Shown in pieces: positions 25,801-34,664 of a DNA stretch of 64,000 bases. This DNA comes from Tridacna crocea (taxonomy: Eukaryota; Mollusca; Bivalvia; Cardiida; Cardiidae). The DNA lies in assembly GCA_943736015.1 (NCBI GenBank), contig OX031058.1, forward strand, positions 21,787,001 through 21,851,000, written 5' to 3'. Numbering within the stretch: position 1 is the stretch's first letter; the number at the start of each line of letters is the position of its first letter. Made by a program: the position numbers and the translations under genes. Below the pieces are notes generated by a model. That model was not told the origin of the DNA. It searched no databases and saw nothing but the letters and a program-made list of their open reading frames with translations.

Positions 25801-28800
25801 GCCTATTGGTCCTGTATGTATATTAACATTATGTCCTAACCCTGAGAGCACTGATCAGTTGAAAATTTAAACTTGTGCTCTCCAGGAGCCTGTCTTGGCT
25901 GTTTCTCTTTTTTTTGTTGTTGTTGTTGTTTTTTTGTTTTTACAAAAAGTAGGAACAGTGTAGCTCCAAGATCAGATTGTGTTTTCTTCAGCTCTGATCT
26001 CAATCTACTCTGTCCACATAGACAAATAAAGATGTATTTGATTCTGTACTAGTTTAGCAAGGCCAACCGTCTTAGGAGAATCCAGAGCTACTTCTTCAAA
26101 TTATTCACATATCTTGCCGTCTTGCTATGCCTGGCAATTGGGGGTGTCAGAATCATGGTTTATCGTCTGCAAACGCTTTCTTAAAGTGTAAAATCTGGTT
26201 GTGTGGTGCAGGATTAAGTAACTTTAAAAAGTGTTGATGGATATTATGTCATTAAAATCCAAACCTTGTGAATTTGTGATATTTGATAGGAGTCAAAACT
26301 CAAATTTGAAAATAATAGAGAACAAATTGACTTGACAAATATGGATATAGGAATATTAAATAAATCAATACCAGATAACAAAATTTTAGACTGGTCCAAA
26401 CTGGAAGCATTTACTGACAAAAGGCTTTAAATACAGCTCAGATGATTGGACTTTTCTTTGGAAATGTAGACAACATTGTGGGAAAAGAAGAAAACGCTGG
26501 TTACCACCGTTTTGTCCTTTTCCCACAATGTTTCTAAAAGGTTTATCCATAGGGTTTGTAAAACATGTCATGGGCATGTTCGGTTAAGAGTTAAGGATTA
26601 GGGACAAGCAAATATGTCATGGGCTTGTTTAGTTAGGAGATTAGGATTTGAGACTAGGAAATGATGATTGTTTTTCTCTAGGGTTCTGAAAAAGTTCCTC
26701 CCCCATGGTTGATTGCAATGCAGCGATATGGGCCTCCACCATCCTATCCAAATTTGAAGATTGCTGGTTTGAGTGCACCAATTCCAGAGGTGAGTACCGA
26801 TGAGAATATCATATCAGTAAAAGAAAAGTATACAAAAAATTTTACAGAAGAGATTTTTGTAACCTGCATCAAGAGTCTGACTCTGTCACTTCTTATAAGG
26901 GTCAACTAAAATGAGTAAATCTTGTCAGTGTTTTGTCTCAAATATCTTTGTCGGATTTCTATTAACAGGGGAGATGTATTAAGTACTGATCTATTAATAG
27001 TAAAAAGGGGTTTACATACCTGTTTAGTGTATACAGGGGACTAAACATTGCATTTTGAAGGCTTCATTTTGCCAGGAAAGTAATTTTGATTTTATAGAAG
27101 GTGGTACATTAATCCTTTCTGAAATGACAATTTAAATTTCTGTCATTTCGGAAAGGATTGATGTTGGGTGAAGATTTGTAATGTGATTTATCATTGGTTT
27201 TTTTTTCTAGAAAGGCATTGTCATAACTAACATTAAGGTTGAAGTGTTTGATAGGTACAAATTTCCTTGTAATTGATCATTGATAGAAATTTTTGTGGCT
27301 GGTGGTTATAATTTGAAGAGATTGATACAGACATTAAAAAAAAATTCTCAAAGCATGAAATGAATTGGATGAGTAAGCACATGTATATTAAGATCATTTA
27401 ACATTTTGTACTTCTTATTATATGGAGTTTTAATTGCAGGGTTGCTCATTTGGTTACCATGCTGGTGGGTGGGGAAAGCCTCCTGTGGATGAAAATGGAA
27501 AGCCCCTCTATGGTGATGTGTTTGGAACTAAAAGTACAGATTTTGAGGTGGGTAATGTTTAAAGGTATCACAGTATTTCATCAGTTCATAAGAGTTCAAG
27601 CATTTTCTAGAATACATTCAGAATAAATTTTTGTGTGATAATTTTCAGCTTCTTATGCATGATTATTTTGTAGTGGGAGGAGGTGAAATTGTTTGCCATT
27701 GTATCTAGCCATACTTCCCTTATCTAGTAGTCAGCCATAGGAAATGGGACTGTTAATGTACTTGCTTTAAACTTAGAACTTCTTCAAGAATAACACCATA
27801 TGCTTAGTACTTCATGTTTCCCCCGTATTTCCTTATTCAAACAATCCAGATAAAGATCTAGCTGTCAGGATACAAAAGTGCAAAGTAGACTGTAGAGTGG
27901 ACTCAAAAGATAGCTCAGTGTTTATAAACAAAAACTACCTCTTTGGCATTTAAAAGATAGTTCTGCAAGCAAAAATCTGTAAATGTATGTAAACAAAATA
28001 GCCATATGAACACCACTTAACTTTTTACCAGACCACAAACTTGGCAAAATAGAAAGCATTTGCAGATATGATATTTCAACTCTGGTACCAATGAAGGTGA
28101 TACATTGTTTAAAGGATAGAAAGTATTGTTGGGAAAAAGAGATAATGCCGTTTTCTAACATTTGCTCTGTATGCCACAAAGCTTTCTAATGCCTTTCTCT
28201 TGGGATCGTTAAAATATGGGATTATCTGGTAGAGGATTGAACTGTTTTTAACAAAAGAGGTTTATTGACTGTTTCTATATATTTGATTTCAGACAGTGGT
28301 ACAGGAAGATGACATAGACAAATCACACTGGGGAGAGTTGGAATCCGAGTCTGAATCTGAGTCAGAGTCAGAGGAGGAGGAGGAAGAAGAAGGTCCAGAA
28401 GAGTCTGGTCTCATTACTCCAGCAGAGGGGTAAGGTTTATTGGTGATTGAGGGAATGAATTATATTTGGAACATGCTTGTGAAAAGGGGGTTAAATGCAT
28501 CTGAATAAAAGTATCAAATTATGTCAGCCAGTGCAGTCCATGCACACTAAGCTTGGTCGAAACTCTTTGCTTTTGATGTTTTTTTCACATTTAACTCTTT
28601 ACCAAACAACAAAATTTTAGACTTGTCCAAATTGAAAGTATTTGCAGACAACAAAATAAACGTGACTCAAAAATCGAAACTTGACTTTCGAAGAGTAGAA
28701 AACATAGTGGGAAAAGGAGAAAATGCTGGTTACCAGCATTTTCTCCTTTTCCCACAATGTTTTGAGAAGGCTTCTTCGTCTGGGTCGTGGAAACCAGGGA

Positions 28801-31461
28801 TTGTTTGGTACAGGGTTAAAATGACTACTATACCTCTAGATTCAGATACATGTATTTGACAAAATGGATTTTTGGATCCATGATTATGTTATGATTTCCT
28901 TGGTATAAAATCATTTGGATGCATTAAACCTGCTTTTGCCAGAACACAGGCATGGACATTTTTGACATTTTCTCATATCTCTGTCATTACTGAAGACATT
29001 ATGTGCCATCCTCATTCTAGAACGCTAAAAAATCGAACGATTGAAATGCTCAGAGAATGTTGATCAGAACGTCATGGTGTGATGGCTCTTTAAATAAGGA
29101 AAAGTAAACCCTTTATCACATGATAGAAATTTAAACTTTTCCTTATTAATAGCAACAGCAGATGACATTGGCACATCTATTAAATGCTGGTTATTAGCTG
29201 TCTTTTCCATGAAGTTTTGAAAAGACCCTTTTTCTCAGGGTTGTTATGTTTCACTTGATCTTGCAGTCTGGTGACCCCGAGTGGAATAACTTCCATACCT
29301 GTGGGCATGGAAACTCCAGATATGATAGAACTTCGTAAGCGTAGAATCGAGGATGCCATGGACCAAGGGGGAGAAACACCAGCACTCTATCAAGTTTTGC
29401 CAGAAAAGAAATCTGCAGTTGGAGGGGCAATGATGGGATCTGCACACATTTATGAAGTACCAGGAGTAAGTTTATCTGGTTGCACAATTACAGGTTGCTT
29501 TAATATTTCTACTTCAGTTTATATCTTAGACCTTGTTCATATTGAATATTGAATATACATAACATTGCTGTTTTATATCATCATTTTAATGCCAAAGTCA
29601 TTGACATTTTTTGCCATCATAGACATCAATGTTATGTGACCTTGTTATGTTTTTATCTTTCATTATTTATGAAAATTACAAATAAATATACCCGGTTGAG
29701 GCAAACTTTCTTTCCGCCATATTTTCGCCTCTCACCTCTGCTGAAGCATGTGAGAAAAGTAGTTGGTGGCTTTGGAAAGAAAGTAGTGTTAGTACTGGTC
29801 TGAGAAAGCCAGGAAACACATGTGCGTCACCGACCGCCATGATATGACCTTAGCTGTTAAAGTGGCGTTAAACTCCAACACAACCAACCAACAAATAAAT
29901 ATTTTATTTAGATGACTTGATGAATTTTCAGGGAGAAAAAAAATGTCATTTCATAGAAATGGACTTTAATATTTTATCATTACACAAAACGATCAAATGC
30001 CTTGAATGATGAAGCTAAAAGTTTTTCATCCTTTTAGTTAATGTTTTATTACTGTATGTAGTTGTTTTTGTATGATAGAATTAAGGACACTAGATAGATT
30101 CATGACCATAAAAGTTGATGAATGTAGAAGATTTACTCTGTCATGCTGTGAGCAACAGTCAAATAATAAGAAAGCAATAAAACATACGAATCACTTCATA
30201 TTTTATTCAGCTAGCAGAGGATGCTGTATTTTGAAATCTGTCAAAATCTGATAGCCCTGAAAAAGCTCAAACCCAAATTTGTTCATGTATGGTACATGTC
30301 ACTACAGAATGTGCTGTCTGATGTTAGTCTACACTGTCCACTTCTTTGATGGATGTTTTAACCCTTTCCCAAACAATCCCTGGTTTTTACGGGTCTGGAA
30401 TAGTAGCCTTTTGAAAACATTGTGGGAAAAGGAGAAAATGCTGGTAACCAGCATTTTCTCCTTTTTCCACAATGTTTTCTACCCTATCATAGACAGAAAT
30501 CATCTTTTCAGAAAGAGTTGAATTGTCGTCTGCAAATGCTTTCAATTTGGTTGAGTCCAAAAATTTGTTGTTTGGGAAAGGGTTAAAAAACACATTTTTT
30601 TTAAATAGATATTCTGACAAAATAAGCTTTGATGCAATACAATTTGTGCATCCTATGCAGACTGTGAGACAGATTGTCAACAATACTGAATCGGCACTAC
30701 AATGGTTAACTACGATTTACTCCATTTTCAGCTTGGTGCAAAGAAACCTGGAGAAAAAGGAGCTACAGAAGGGGTTGAAATTGCTTTAAATCCAGAAGAA
30801 TTAGATTTAGATACTGCAGCCATGCAAGCTAAATATGACCAGACTATTCGAGAACAGCAGTCTCAATTAGAAAAAGAAGATTTAAGTGATATGGTAGCAG
30901 AACATGCAGCTAAACAGAAAGTAAGTTATTTAACATGTTGTTTTCTTCAGCTGGGTCATAAAAACCAGGGATTGTTTGGTAAAGGGTCAAACCACAATAT
31001 TCTGCTAAAAGTAAAAAAGTTATAGCTTAGGTAGGACTTCCAGACTACCCAAGTTAATACTTTTTTTAGATGCGCTGAATTCCCCGTTAACGGAGCATCA
31101 AGGTACCTTTGTTTGATGTAATGTTGAAATCAATTGGATTTTCCCTTTTTAACCCTTTATTCCATAGATACTCATTTCTACGCATTGCTTGTAGGAGTAA
31201 AACATTGTGGCAAAAGGTGAAATTGCTTGTGACGAGCAATTTCACCCTTTATCACAATATTTTATATGCTATCAAAAGGTGTCATATACACATAAGAAAC
31301 GGCTTCATCCTTGCTGTCATTTAGGGTCAATTAGAGATGCCATAGCAATGCCATATGGGGTAAAGGGTTAAAGCAGATTTTTTTCCCTATTTCAGAAACG
31401 AAAGAAAAAACAAGAAGAGAGTGGAAAAGCAGCAAAGAAATATAAAGAATTCAAGTTCTAG
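5841..31461 (+). CDS. SF3B2: Splicing factor 3b subunit 2 (SAP145), 21 coding exons
   Basis: SF3B2 is a subunit of the SF3b complex of the U2 snRNP, which binds around the intron branch point in the nucleus. Exons: 5841-5931, 7774-7820, 8572-8602, 11323-11876, 12358-12615, 14389-14533, 15147-15261, 15725-15927, 16387-16496, 17637-17752, 19966-20044, 21028-21141, 22656-22970, 23739-23888, 25724-25813, 26682-26789, 27440-27547, 28293-28429, 29267-29465, 30732-30920, 31396-31461. All introns are GT-AG, phases agree throughout, and the join gives 1074 aa. The order is SAP domain (about 5-45), proline-rich (56-241), Gln/Glu-rich coiled region (242-375), acidic and Lys-rich stretches, DUF382 (about 627-757), PSP domain (about 805-860), Glu/Ser-rich segment, and the terminal KKYKEFKF. 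The human protein is 895 aa; the excess lies in the low-complexity N-terminal half. ATG 5841 is the first after an in-frame TAA at 5829. Any non-coding 5' exon is unknown. Confidence 0.97.
7943..8172. repeat. TTAA-hairpin MITE (family A), full length
   Basis: TTAA-bounded, 230 bp, in SF3B2 intron 2. Its right TTAA (8169-8172) is also the left boundary of the next copy. Confidence 0.85.
8169..8299. repeat. TTAA-hairpin MITE (family A), shortened copy
   Basis: A 131-bp copy that shares TTAA with its left neighbour and keeps a perfect palindrome (about 8190-8240). A further half-copy without a palindrome runs from the next TTAA (8296) to 8494. Confidence 0.75.
8812..8931. repeat. TTAA-hairpin MITE, left part, split by a tandem-repeat element
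   Basis: It begins TTAACCCATTACCC, passes the palindrome, and stops at CAGTCTTTTT, where the element at 8932 begins. The missing right part (TATTTTGCGGTTTGCAAA onward) resumes at 10358 directly after that element, so the large element inserted into this MITE. Confidence 0.75.
8932..10357 (-). mobile_element. Helitron/Helentron-like element, 166-bp repeat family
   Basis: Read on the - strand it starts ACAAGAGGGCCAAGATGG and ends GAGCACGTTGTGCTC, CAGGTGAG, CTAA-type. That is a short hairpin a few bases before a CTRR-like end, as in Helitron 3' termini. The body is tandem diverged units of about 166 bp with the recurring phrase GTGCAAGTAGCCCCCATTC (inverted here). It contains no long open frame. 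A hairpin MITE sits inside it at 9010-9238. The class assignment rests on end structure only. Confidence 0.6.
9010..9238. repeat. TTAA-hairpin MITE inserted in the tandem-repeat element
   Basis: A 229-bp copy exactly bounded by TTAA (9010-9013, 9235-9238). Ends: CCCATTACCACACAA and, inverted, CTCATTACCACACAA. Related elements at about 54727-54733 and 55144-55150 carry the uninterrupted site with one TTAA, so this is a direct demonstration of the insertion and TTAA duplication. Confidence 0.93.
10440..10616. repeat. TTAA-hairpin MITE with duplicated right palindrome arm
   Basis: A perfect left arm at about 10466 is followed by two copies of the right arm (CAGCATTTTCTCCTTTTCCC near 10542), and the end GTAAAGGGTTGAC has lost TTAA. 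A GATCAGACTG-type hairpin follows at about 10627-10676. Confidence 0.65.
11163..11270. repeat. Divergent hairpin repeat
   Basis: The palindrome (GGAAAAAGGAG, TTGCTTGTCATAAGCAA, CTCCATTTCC) has the family plan but a different stem tip. It lies about 50 bp upstream of the acceptor of the large SF3B2 exon 4. Confidence 0.55.
11323..11876 (+). CDS. SF3B2: SF3B2 exon 4: proline-rich region
   Basis: A single 554-nt exon encodes about 185 residues made largely of Pro, Gln, Met and Gly, with runs such as PPRPPMM and GPPGPPGKQGPPVPPGPP. Human SF3B2 also has a proline-rich N-terminal part, but this one is expanded. Antisense frames here encode Trp-rich peptides, which are the mirror of Pro codons and not genes. 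Confidence 0.93.
12714..12942. repeat. TTAA-hairpin MITE (family A), full length
   Basis: TTAA-bounded, 229 bp, opposite orientation to the copy at 9010. The palindrome lies at about 12830-12885 with one changed base in the right arm. Confidence 0.85.
12980..13168. repeat. Foldback element
   Basis: Long terminal inverted repeats (GTATTCACCAACCATTCTTA facing TAAGAATGGTTGGTGAATAC) continue almost to the centre, where GGCTAAACC faces GGTTTAGCC. About 85 bp per arm with scattered mismatches; no coding content. It lies in SF3B2 intron 5. Confidence 0.7.
14585..15067. repeat. Two decayed TTAA-hairpin MITE copies
   Basis: The first (14585-14752) keeps only the right arm (GCATTTTCTCCTTTCCCACA). The second (about 14834-15067) keeps both arms (GGGGAAAGGAGAAGATATTG facing TATTTTCTCCTTTTCCCCCC) with mismatches. 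Another decayed copy lies at about 15400-15575. Confidence 0.55.
16006..16212 (+). repeat. tRNA-derived SINE
   Basis: A tRNA-like head (GAGGTAGAGCTTCGGCCTC, then GAGAGTTTTAGACCCGGG) and a 3' tail GTAAAATAAATA. Two further copies on the opposite strand are at 22060-22264 and 32094-32292. All share the TTTCATTGGCCCACACATT and GAACTTGTTTCTCAATC blocks. It lies in SF3B2 intron 8. Confidence 0.75.
16589..16825. repeat. TTAA-hairpin MITE (family A)
   Basis: Left end TTAACCCTTTACCACACAAC, palindrome at about 16712-16765, right end GGTAAAGGGTTAT with the last site base changed. Confidence 0.8.
16933..17162. repeat. TTAA-hairpin MITE (family A)
   Basis: Left site decayed (TTTACCTCTTTACCACAC), right site intact (GGTAAAGAGTTAA). 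The palindrome has two mismatches. Confidence 0.8.
18490..18985 (+). repeat. Dispersed repeat with internal foldback
   Basis: Shares blocks with 1258-1548 in opposite orientation. The left part is an imperfect inverted repeat: GGAAACTTGTTCACG faces CCGTGAACAAGTTTCC around a central GTCGCC/GGCGAC pair. In SF3B2 intron 10. Confidence 0.6.
19184..19413. repeat. TTAA-hairpin MITE (family A), full length
   Basis: TTAA on both sides, 230 bp, palindrome at about 19248-19303. A decayed copy precedes it at about 18990-19115. Confidence 0.85.
19675..19932 (+). repeat. tRNA-derived SINE, second family
   Basis: Head with A-box-like TAGCTCATTGG and B-box-like GTGGGTTCTGCACCC, body with GAGAAAGCCAGAAAACACAT, tail GTTAAACTCCAATACAATAC. 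A 5'-truncated copy is at 29695-29900. This one ends about 33 bp before SF3B2 exon 11, so it directly abuts that exon's polypyrimidine tract. Confidence 0.7.
20230..20636. repeat. TTAA-hairpin MITE split by a small duplicated insert
   Basis: The left arm (CTTTACCAAACAAC, then GCATTTGCAAGCAACATAAT) and the palindrome part (about 20538-20600) are separated by about 195 bp. The insert holds two copies of an AAGATGGAAGCTGCTGAGAT unit. Confidence 0.55.
22060..22264 (-). repeat. tRNA-derived SINE (copy of 16006 family)
   Basis: Inverted copy: AAACATATTTATTTTACATC tail on the left, tRNA-like head ending GACCACGGACAC on the right. In SF3B2 intron 12. Confidence 0.75.
22348..22581. repeat. TTAA-hairpin MITE (family A), full length
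   Basis: TTAA-bounded with a perfect palindrome at about 22410-22465, 75 bp upstream of SF3B2 exon 13. Confidence 0.87.
22656..22970 (+). CDS. SF3B2: SF3B2 exon 13: start of DUF382 domain
   Basis: The most conserved exon. It encodes KKKLKKLTRLSVAQLKQLV and MHDVTAQDPRLCVHLKATRN, then PVPRHWCFKRKYLQGKRGIE, nearly the human wording. DUF382 is the SF3B2 signature domain that contacts other SF3b subunits. Exon 14 (23739-23888) continues it with KMREKVRPKMGKIDIDYQKL. Confidence 0.95.
23412..23649. mobile_element. MITE with about 34-bp TIRs (GTGACCTGTCAC ends)
   Basis: Left end GTGACCTGTCACGCAAAAAG; right end, inverted, GTGGCCCGTCACCCAAAAAG, followed on both sides by GGRACAATCTRRGAA. A relative lies at 49421-49651. 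Non-coding. Confidence 0.68.
24101..25474 (-). mobile_element. Helitron/Helentron-like element, 145-bp repeat family
   Basis: On the - strand it begins CAAGAGGGCCATGATGGCCC and ends with the GAGCACTTTGTGCTC hairpin plus CAGGTGAG. The body is about nine diverged 145-bp units with recurring GTCAAAAACTAGGTCACTAG and GTACGCTCTAGAGGCCACA. It is an older, more diverged relative of the element at 43098-44852, in SF3B2 intron 14. Confidence 0.62.
26368..26594. repeat. TTAA-hairpin MITE (family A), diverged
   Basis: ACCAGATAACAAAATTTTAG start, palindrome at about 26476-26530 with several mismatches, TTAA near 26591. It ends about 88 bp upstream of the PSP-domain exon. Confidence 0.7.
26682..26789 (+). 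CDS. SF3B2: SF3B2 exon 16: PSP domain
   Basis: Encodes VPPPWLIAMQRYGPPPSYPN and LKIAGLSAPIPE, the proline-rich PSP domain of spliceosome-associated proteins. Flanked by exon 15 (GKEFETRLKEKKPG) and exon 17 (GCSFGYHAGGWGKPPVDENG), all in phase 0, so this is a modular exon. Confidence 0.95.
28017..28239. repeat. TTAA-hairpin MITE, diverged
   Basis: TTAA then CTTTTTACCAGACCAC; the palindrome (about 28125-28180) is heavily eroded; the end GGTAGAGGATTGAA lost TTAA. Confidence 0.6.
28591..28819. repeat. TTAA-hairpin MITE (family A), full length
   Basis: 229 bp, TTAA both sides, palindrome at about 28706-28760 essentially perfect. Confidence 0.87.
29695..29900 (+). repeat. 5'-truncated SINE (copy of 19675 family)
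   Basis: Shares the CATGATATGACCTTAGCTGT and GCGTTAAACTCCAACACAAC blocks and ends in an ACCAACCAACAAATAAAT tail. The tRNA-like head is missing. Confidence 0.7.
30358..30586. repeat. TTAA-hairpin MITE, CCCTTTCCCAAAC subgroup
   Basis: 229 bp, TTAA-bounded. Ends read CCCTTTCCCAAACAATCC and, inverted, CCCTTTCCCAAACAACA. Its closest partner in the window is 38285-38513, same length and wording. Confidence 0.88.
31149..31371. repeat. TTAA-hairpin MITE, family B
   Basis: 223 bp, TTAA-bounded, ends CCCTTTATTCCATA and, inverted, CCCTTTACCCCATA. The flanks differ completely from family A, but the central palindrome follows the same plan with paired changes (GTGGCAAAAGGTGAAATTGC arm). In SF3B2 intron 20, ending 24 bp before the last exon. 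Confidence 0.85.
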
Positions 31462-31953
31462 TGCTCTAGTGTTCTTTTTTGACAGTGAGAGTATTGTGAA
31501 ACTTTTAGCATGAATGGGTGGATACAAAATCAAGTGATCATTACTTCCTGTTACGGGACCACTGCAAATTTCATAAATTACAGTGTGATGTTATTATCAA
31601 TTTGAGATCAACAGTAAAATATGCACATTAAACACAATACATGCAGCTATCTACTGTTTACCCTATGTCAGCCCTTTTCACACATTATAAAGACCTTATA
31701 ACAAGAAAAAAGACTTTTGAAAACATTGTCGGAAAAGGAGAAAATGAAGGTATCAAGCATTTTCTCCTTTTCCTACAATGTTTTCTGCTCTATCAAAGAC
31801 ACATTTCACAATTTGATCCACATTTCAATTGTTGTCTACAGCCACTCTAGAATTGGAAAAGTCTTAGATTCTGTCATGTCCCAAGTTGTCATAGTGTGGC
31901 TAGTAAAGAAAATTTTGAAGATTTGTGTACAGGTGGTCTGACAGAAAAATAAA
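31462..31953 (+). other. SF3B2: Probable SF3B2 3' UTR
   Basis: Non-coding sequence after the TAG at 31459-31461, up to the first good AATAAA. It includes a decayed hairpin MITE at about 31660-31885, so the mature mRNA may itself carry the palindrome. Confidence 0.5.
31948..31953 (+). terminator. Candidate polyadenylation signal for SF3B2
   Basis: AATAAA 487 bp after the stop codon; no other AATAAA was noticed between the stop and here. Use is inferred from position only. Confidence 0.45.
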
Positions 31954-32093
31954 ATCGTATAGATGATACCCTTCTTGTCTTACCCTTCATTCTAACCCTT
32001 TCAGGCTGTTTTTTTCCATGAAGAGCCCTTGTGAAAAAGACATACTGTAATTATAAGTTTTTTCATACATTCAGTACAGTCTGATTTTAGTCT

Positions 32094-32292
32094 AAACATA
32101 TTTATTTTACATCGATTGAGAAACAAGTTCTAACAACTTATACTAATCTCTCTCGATTCTGCCTCCTGGGAACTACACCAGTCCTCGTGCCAAATGTGTG
32201 GGCCAATGAAAAATCCCAAAGTTGACACCCGCTCCCGGGTATCGAACTCGGGACCTTATGGTTATTAGGCCCGACCTCACAGCCACTGACAC
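32094..32292 (-). repeat. tRNA-derived SINE (copy of 16006 family)
   Basis: Inverted copy, closest to 22060-22264. Intergenic, just downstream of SF3B2. Confidence 0.75.
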
Positions 32293-32380
32293 TACTGTCT
32301 GATTTTGATCCAACTTTTCAGTAGAACCATGTGAAGTTGTGTTCCAGACACCCATAGAGCTGAATTAATGATATTGCCCC

Positions 32381-32760
32381 TTGGCCATTTACTACACAAT
32401 CCTGATGCTTTAGAAAACATTGTGGGGAAAGGAGAAAATGCTGGTTACGAGGATTTTCTGCTTTTGCCAAAGCGTTTTAACTCTTTACCAAACAACAAAA
32501 TTTCAGACTGGTCCAAATTGAAAGCACTTGTTGATGACAAAATAAATATACCTCAAAAATTGAAATTTGTTTTCATCAGGGTAGAAAACATTGTGAGAAA
32601 AGGAGAATGTGCTGGTTACCAGCATTTTCTCATTTTTCCACAATGTTTTCTAATGGCTTCTATCTCAGGGTGGTAAAAATCTGGGATTGTTTTGTAAAGG
32701 GTTAAGAAGACTTCTTCTCTAGGGTCTCTTAAACATGGGGTTACGTGATGTAGGGTTAAT
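32381..32760. repeat. TTAA-hairpin MITE interrupted by another MITE
   Basis: The host copy runs 32381-32476, then resumes after the guest as GAAGACTTCTTCTCTAGGGT and ends GATGTAGGGTTAA. Removing the guest (32477-32705) restores the family order. Confidence 0.7.
32477..32705. repeat. TTAA-hairpin MITE nested inside an older copy
   Basis: Exactly 229 bp with TTAA at both ends; palindrome at about 32591-32645 with a few mismatches. Confidence 0.82.
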
Positions 32761-32814
32761 TCATGGGTTATCCAGAGTTATCTCGGTTTATACCTGTGGA
32801 ATTTCTTGATGTGT

Positions 32815-33430
32815 TAGCTCACCTGAGCAAAAACTCTGGTTAACATGGTAACCAAATGGAATTTTCTAGTAAATTCTTTAAAAATATTCTCCTCTGAAAC
32901 CGCTGGTCAGATTTTAAATCAATTTCTTAAGAGATTTTCCTTGGGTGACCCTTTTCAAAAATTGTTCGTGAAATTTTGATCCGTCAAGAAACGAGGCTTT
33001 GGTGAATGGGGGCTACTTGCACTATACAGATTTTGAAATGATTTCACAGCAATGTTCCTTGGGTGACCCTTTTCAAAAATTGTTTGCGAAATTTTGATCC
33101 ATCAATAAACATGGCTCTGGTGAATGGGGGCTACTTGCACTACATGGCCATGAAGAAATTCTTTAAAATTCTTCTTCTCAGAAACGGCTGATCAGATTTT
33201 GAAATAATTTCACAGAAATGTTCCTTAGCTGACCCTTTTCAAAAATTGCTTGCTCGAATTTTGATCCATCAAGAAACATGGCTCTGATAGCTATGGACTA
33301 TTTACACTATACAGACGAAATTCTTAAAAATTTTTCTTCTCTGAAATGGCTGATTAGATTTTGAAAAAATTGGCTATGGTCCTCTCAAAAATTCAGGTGA
33401 GCAATCCAGGGCCATCTTGGCCCTCATGTT
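32815..33430 (-). mobile_element. Short Helitron/Helentron-like element, 166-bp family
   Basis: Inverted orientation: begins TTAGCTCACCTGAGC (that is, the CTAA-type 3' end) and finishes GGGCCATCTTGGCCCTCATG. About three diverged units. The terminal hairpin is cut down to one arm. Confidence 0.6.
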
Positions 33431-33918
33431 GTATTTGTTGGAGTGAATTTGTCTAACTGGCAATTGATCTTTGTGAGCACCTGCTCTTTTCTCCGATGTT
33501 TTCTAAAGTTTCTTGTCACACACTCGTCAAATAGCATAATTTGATGGGATACAGTAGGCTTTTTCCTTGTGCAGGGCTTACACCAATCCAAATTTGAACG
33601 AAAGGATGAAGAGTAGCAGGGAATGAGTATAAAGACACAAATATTTGCTTTGCCCAATCAAATACTTGACGATCTTCATTCCTTTTTCCTCTCAAAACAC
33701 ATTTTCACTAACATCCACTAAACAAATGTATTAAAGGAAGGAGAAAATGTTGGTAACCAGCATTTTCTCATTTCCCATGCTGTTTGTGCTCCCCGCTTAC
33801 GTAACTGACATTTATTGAATTGGCTTTGTTGTCTGCAAATGCTCTCCACTGGGGCAAGTGTTAAACTATTGTACTCAACACATTTCTTTTTGATAGTGGC
33901 TAGTCCACCAATCATTAA

Positions 33919-34083
33919 AGAAATAATCTTCTTTCCATCATAGTTTATCATTTGATAAACCACAATTGTGAGTTATGTGACACAATAAATAATACGAGGG
34001 CAATAGTCCAAGTGGTTTATTCATTGTGCCACATAACTCACATGGTTTATTAAATGATAAACCATTAGGAAGATTATTTCGAT
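33919..34083. repeat. Foldback element
   Basis: Arms of about 75 bp: GAAATAATCTTC, GTTTATCATTTGATAAAC, GTGAGTTATGTG on the left face their complements on the right around a short unique centre. No coding content. Confidence 0.65.
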
Positions 34084-34432
34084 TCTAACATGACCAACCC
34101 TTGACGAAAGGAAAACTTCATTATCAGAGTAAAAACGCAGATGCAGATTATATTCCAATGAATTACTTACTTTATACCGAATGATGCTACCATATAAACA
34201 TTGACGTCACTCTATATAGCATAACCTAGATTTTTACCATGCTTTTATTGCACTGTTTTTATAGTACTGATTTCATGTTATGTTAGAATTATGGGTACCA
34301 TGCAAAACACTCTCTCCATGCCCGTTGAGCGAAAATAATTCCCGATATAATGATTTTAATATGGCTCTTGTAACTCATCACTATTATAGACATATGTGTC
34401 AAATTATATCACAAACCTACAGCAATATCATG

Positions 34433-34664
34433 TTAACTCCTTACCAAACCACAAAAGTTTGGATTAGTCCAAACTGAAAGCATTTGCAGACGACAAAATA
34501 ATTGTGAATCAAAACTTGAAATTTGATTTGGAAATTTAGGGTAGAAAATATTGTGGGAAAAGGAGAAAATGCTGGTTACCAGCATTTTCTCCTTTTCCCA
34601 AAATGTTTTCAAAGGCTCTCTTTCTCAAGGTCGTTAAAGTCGGGATTGTGTGGTAAAGAGTTAA
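34433..34664. repeat. TTAA-hairpin MITE (family A), full length
   Basis: TTAA-bounded, palindrome at about 34551-34606 nearly perfect. Confidence 0.85.
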
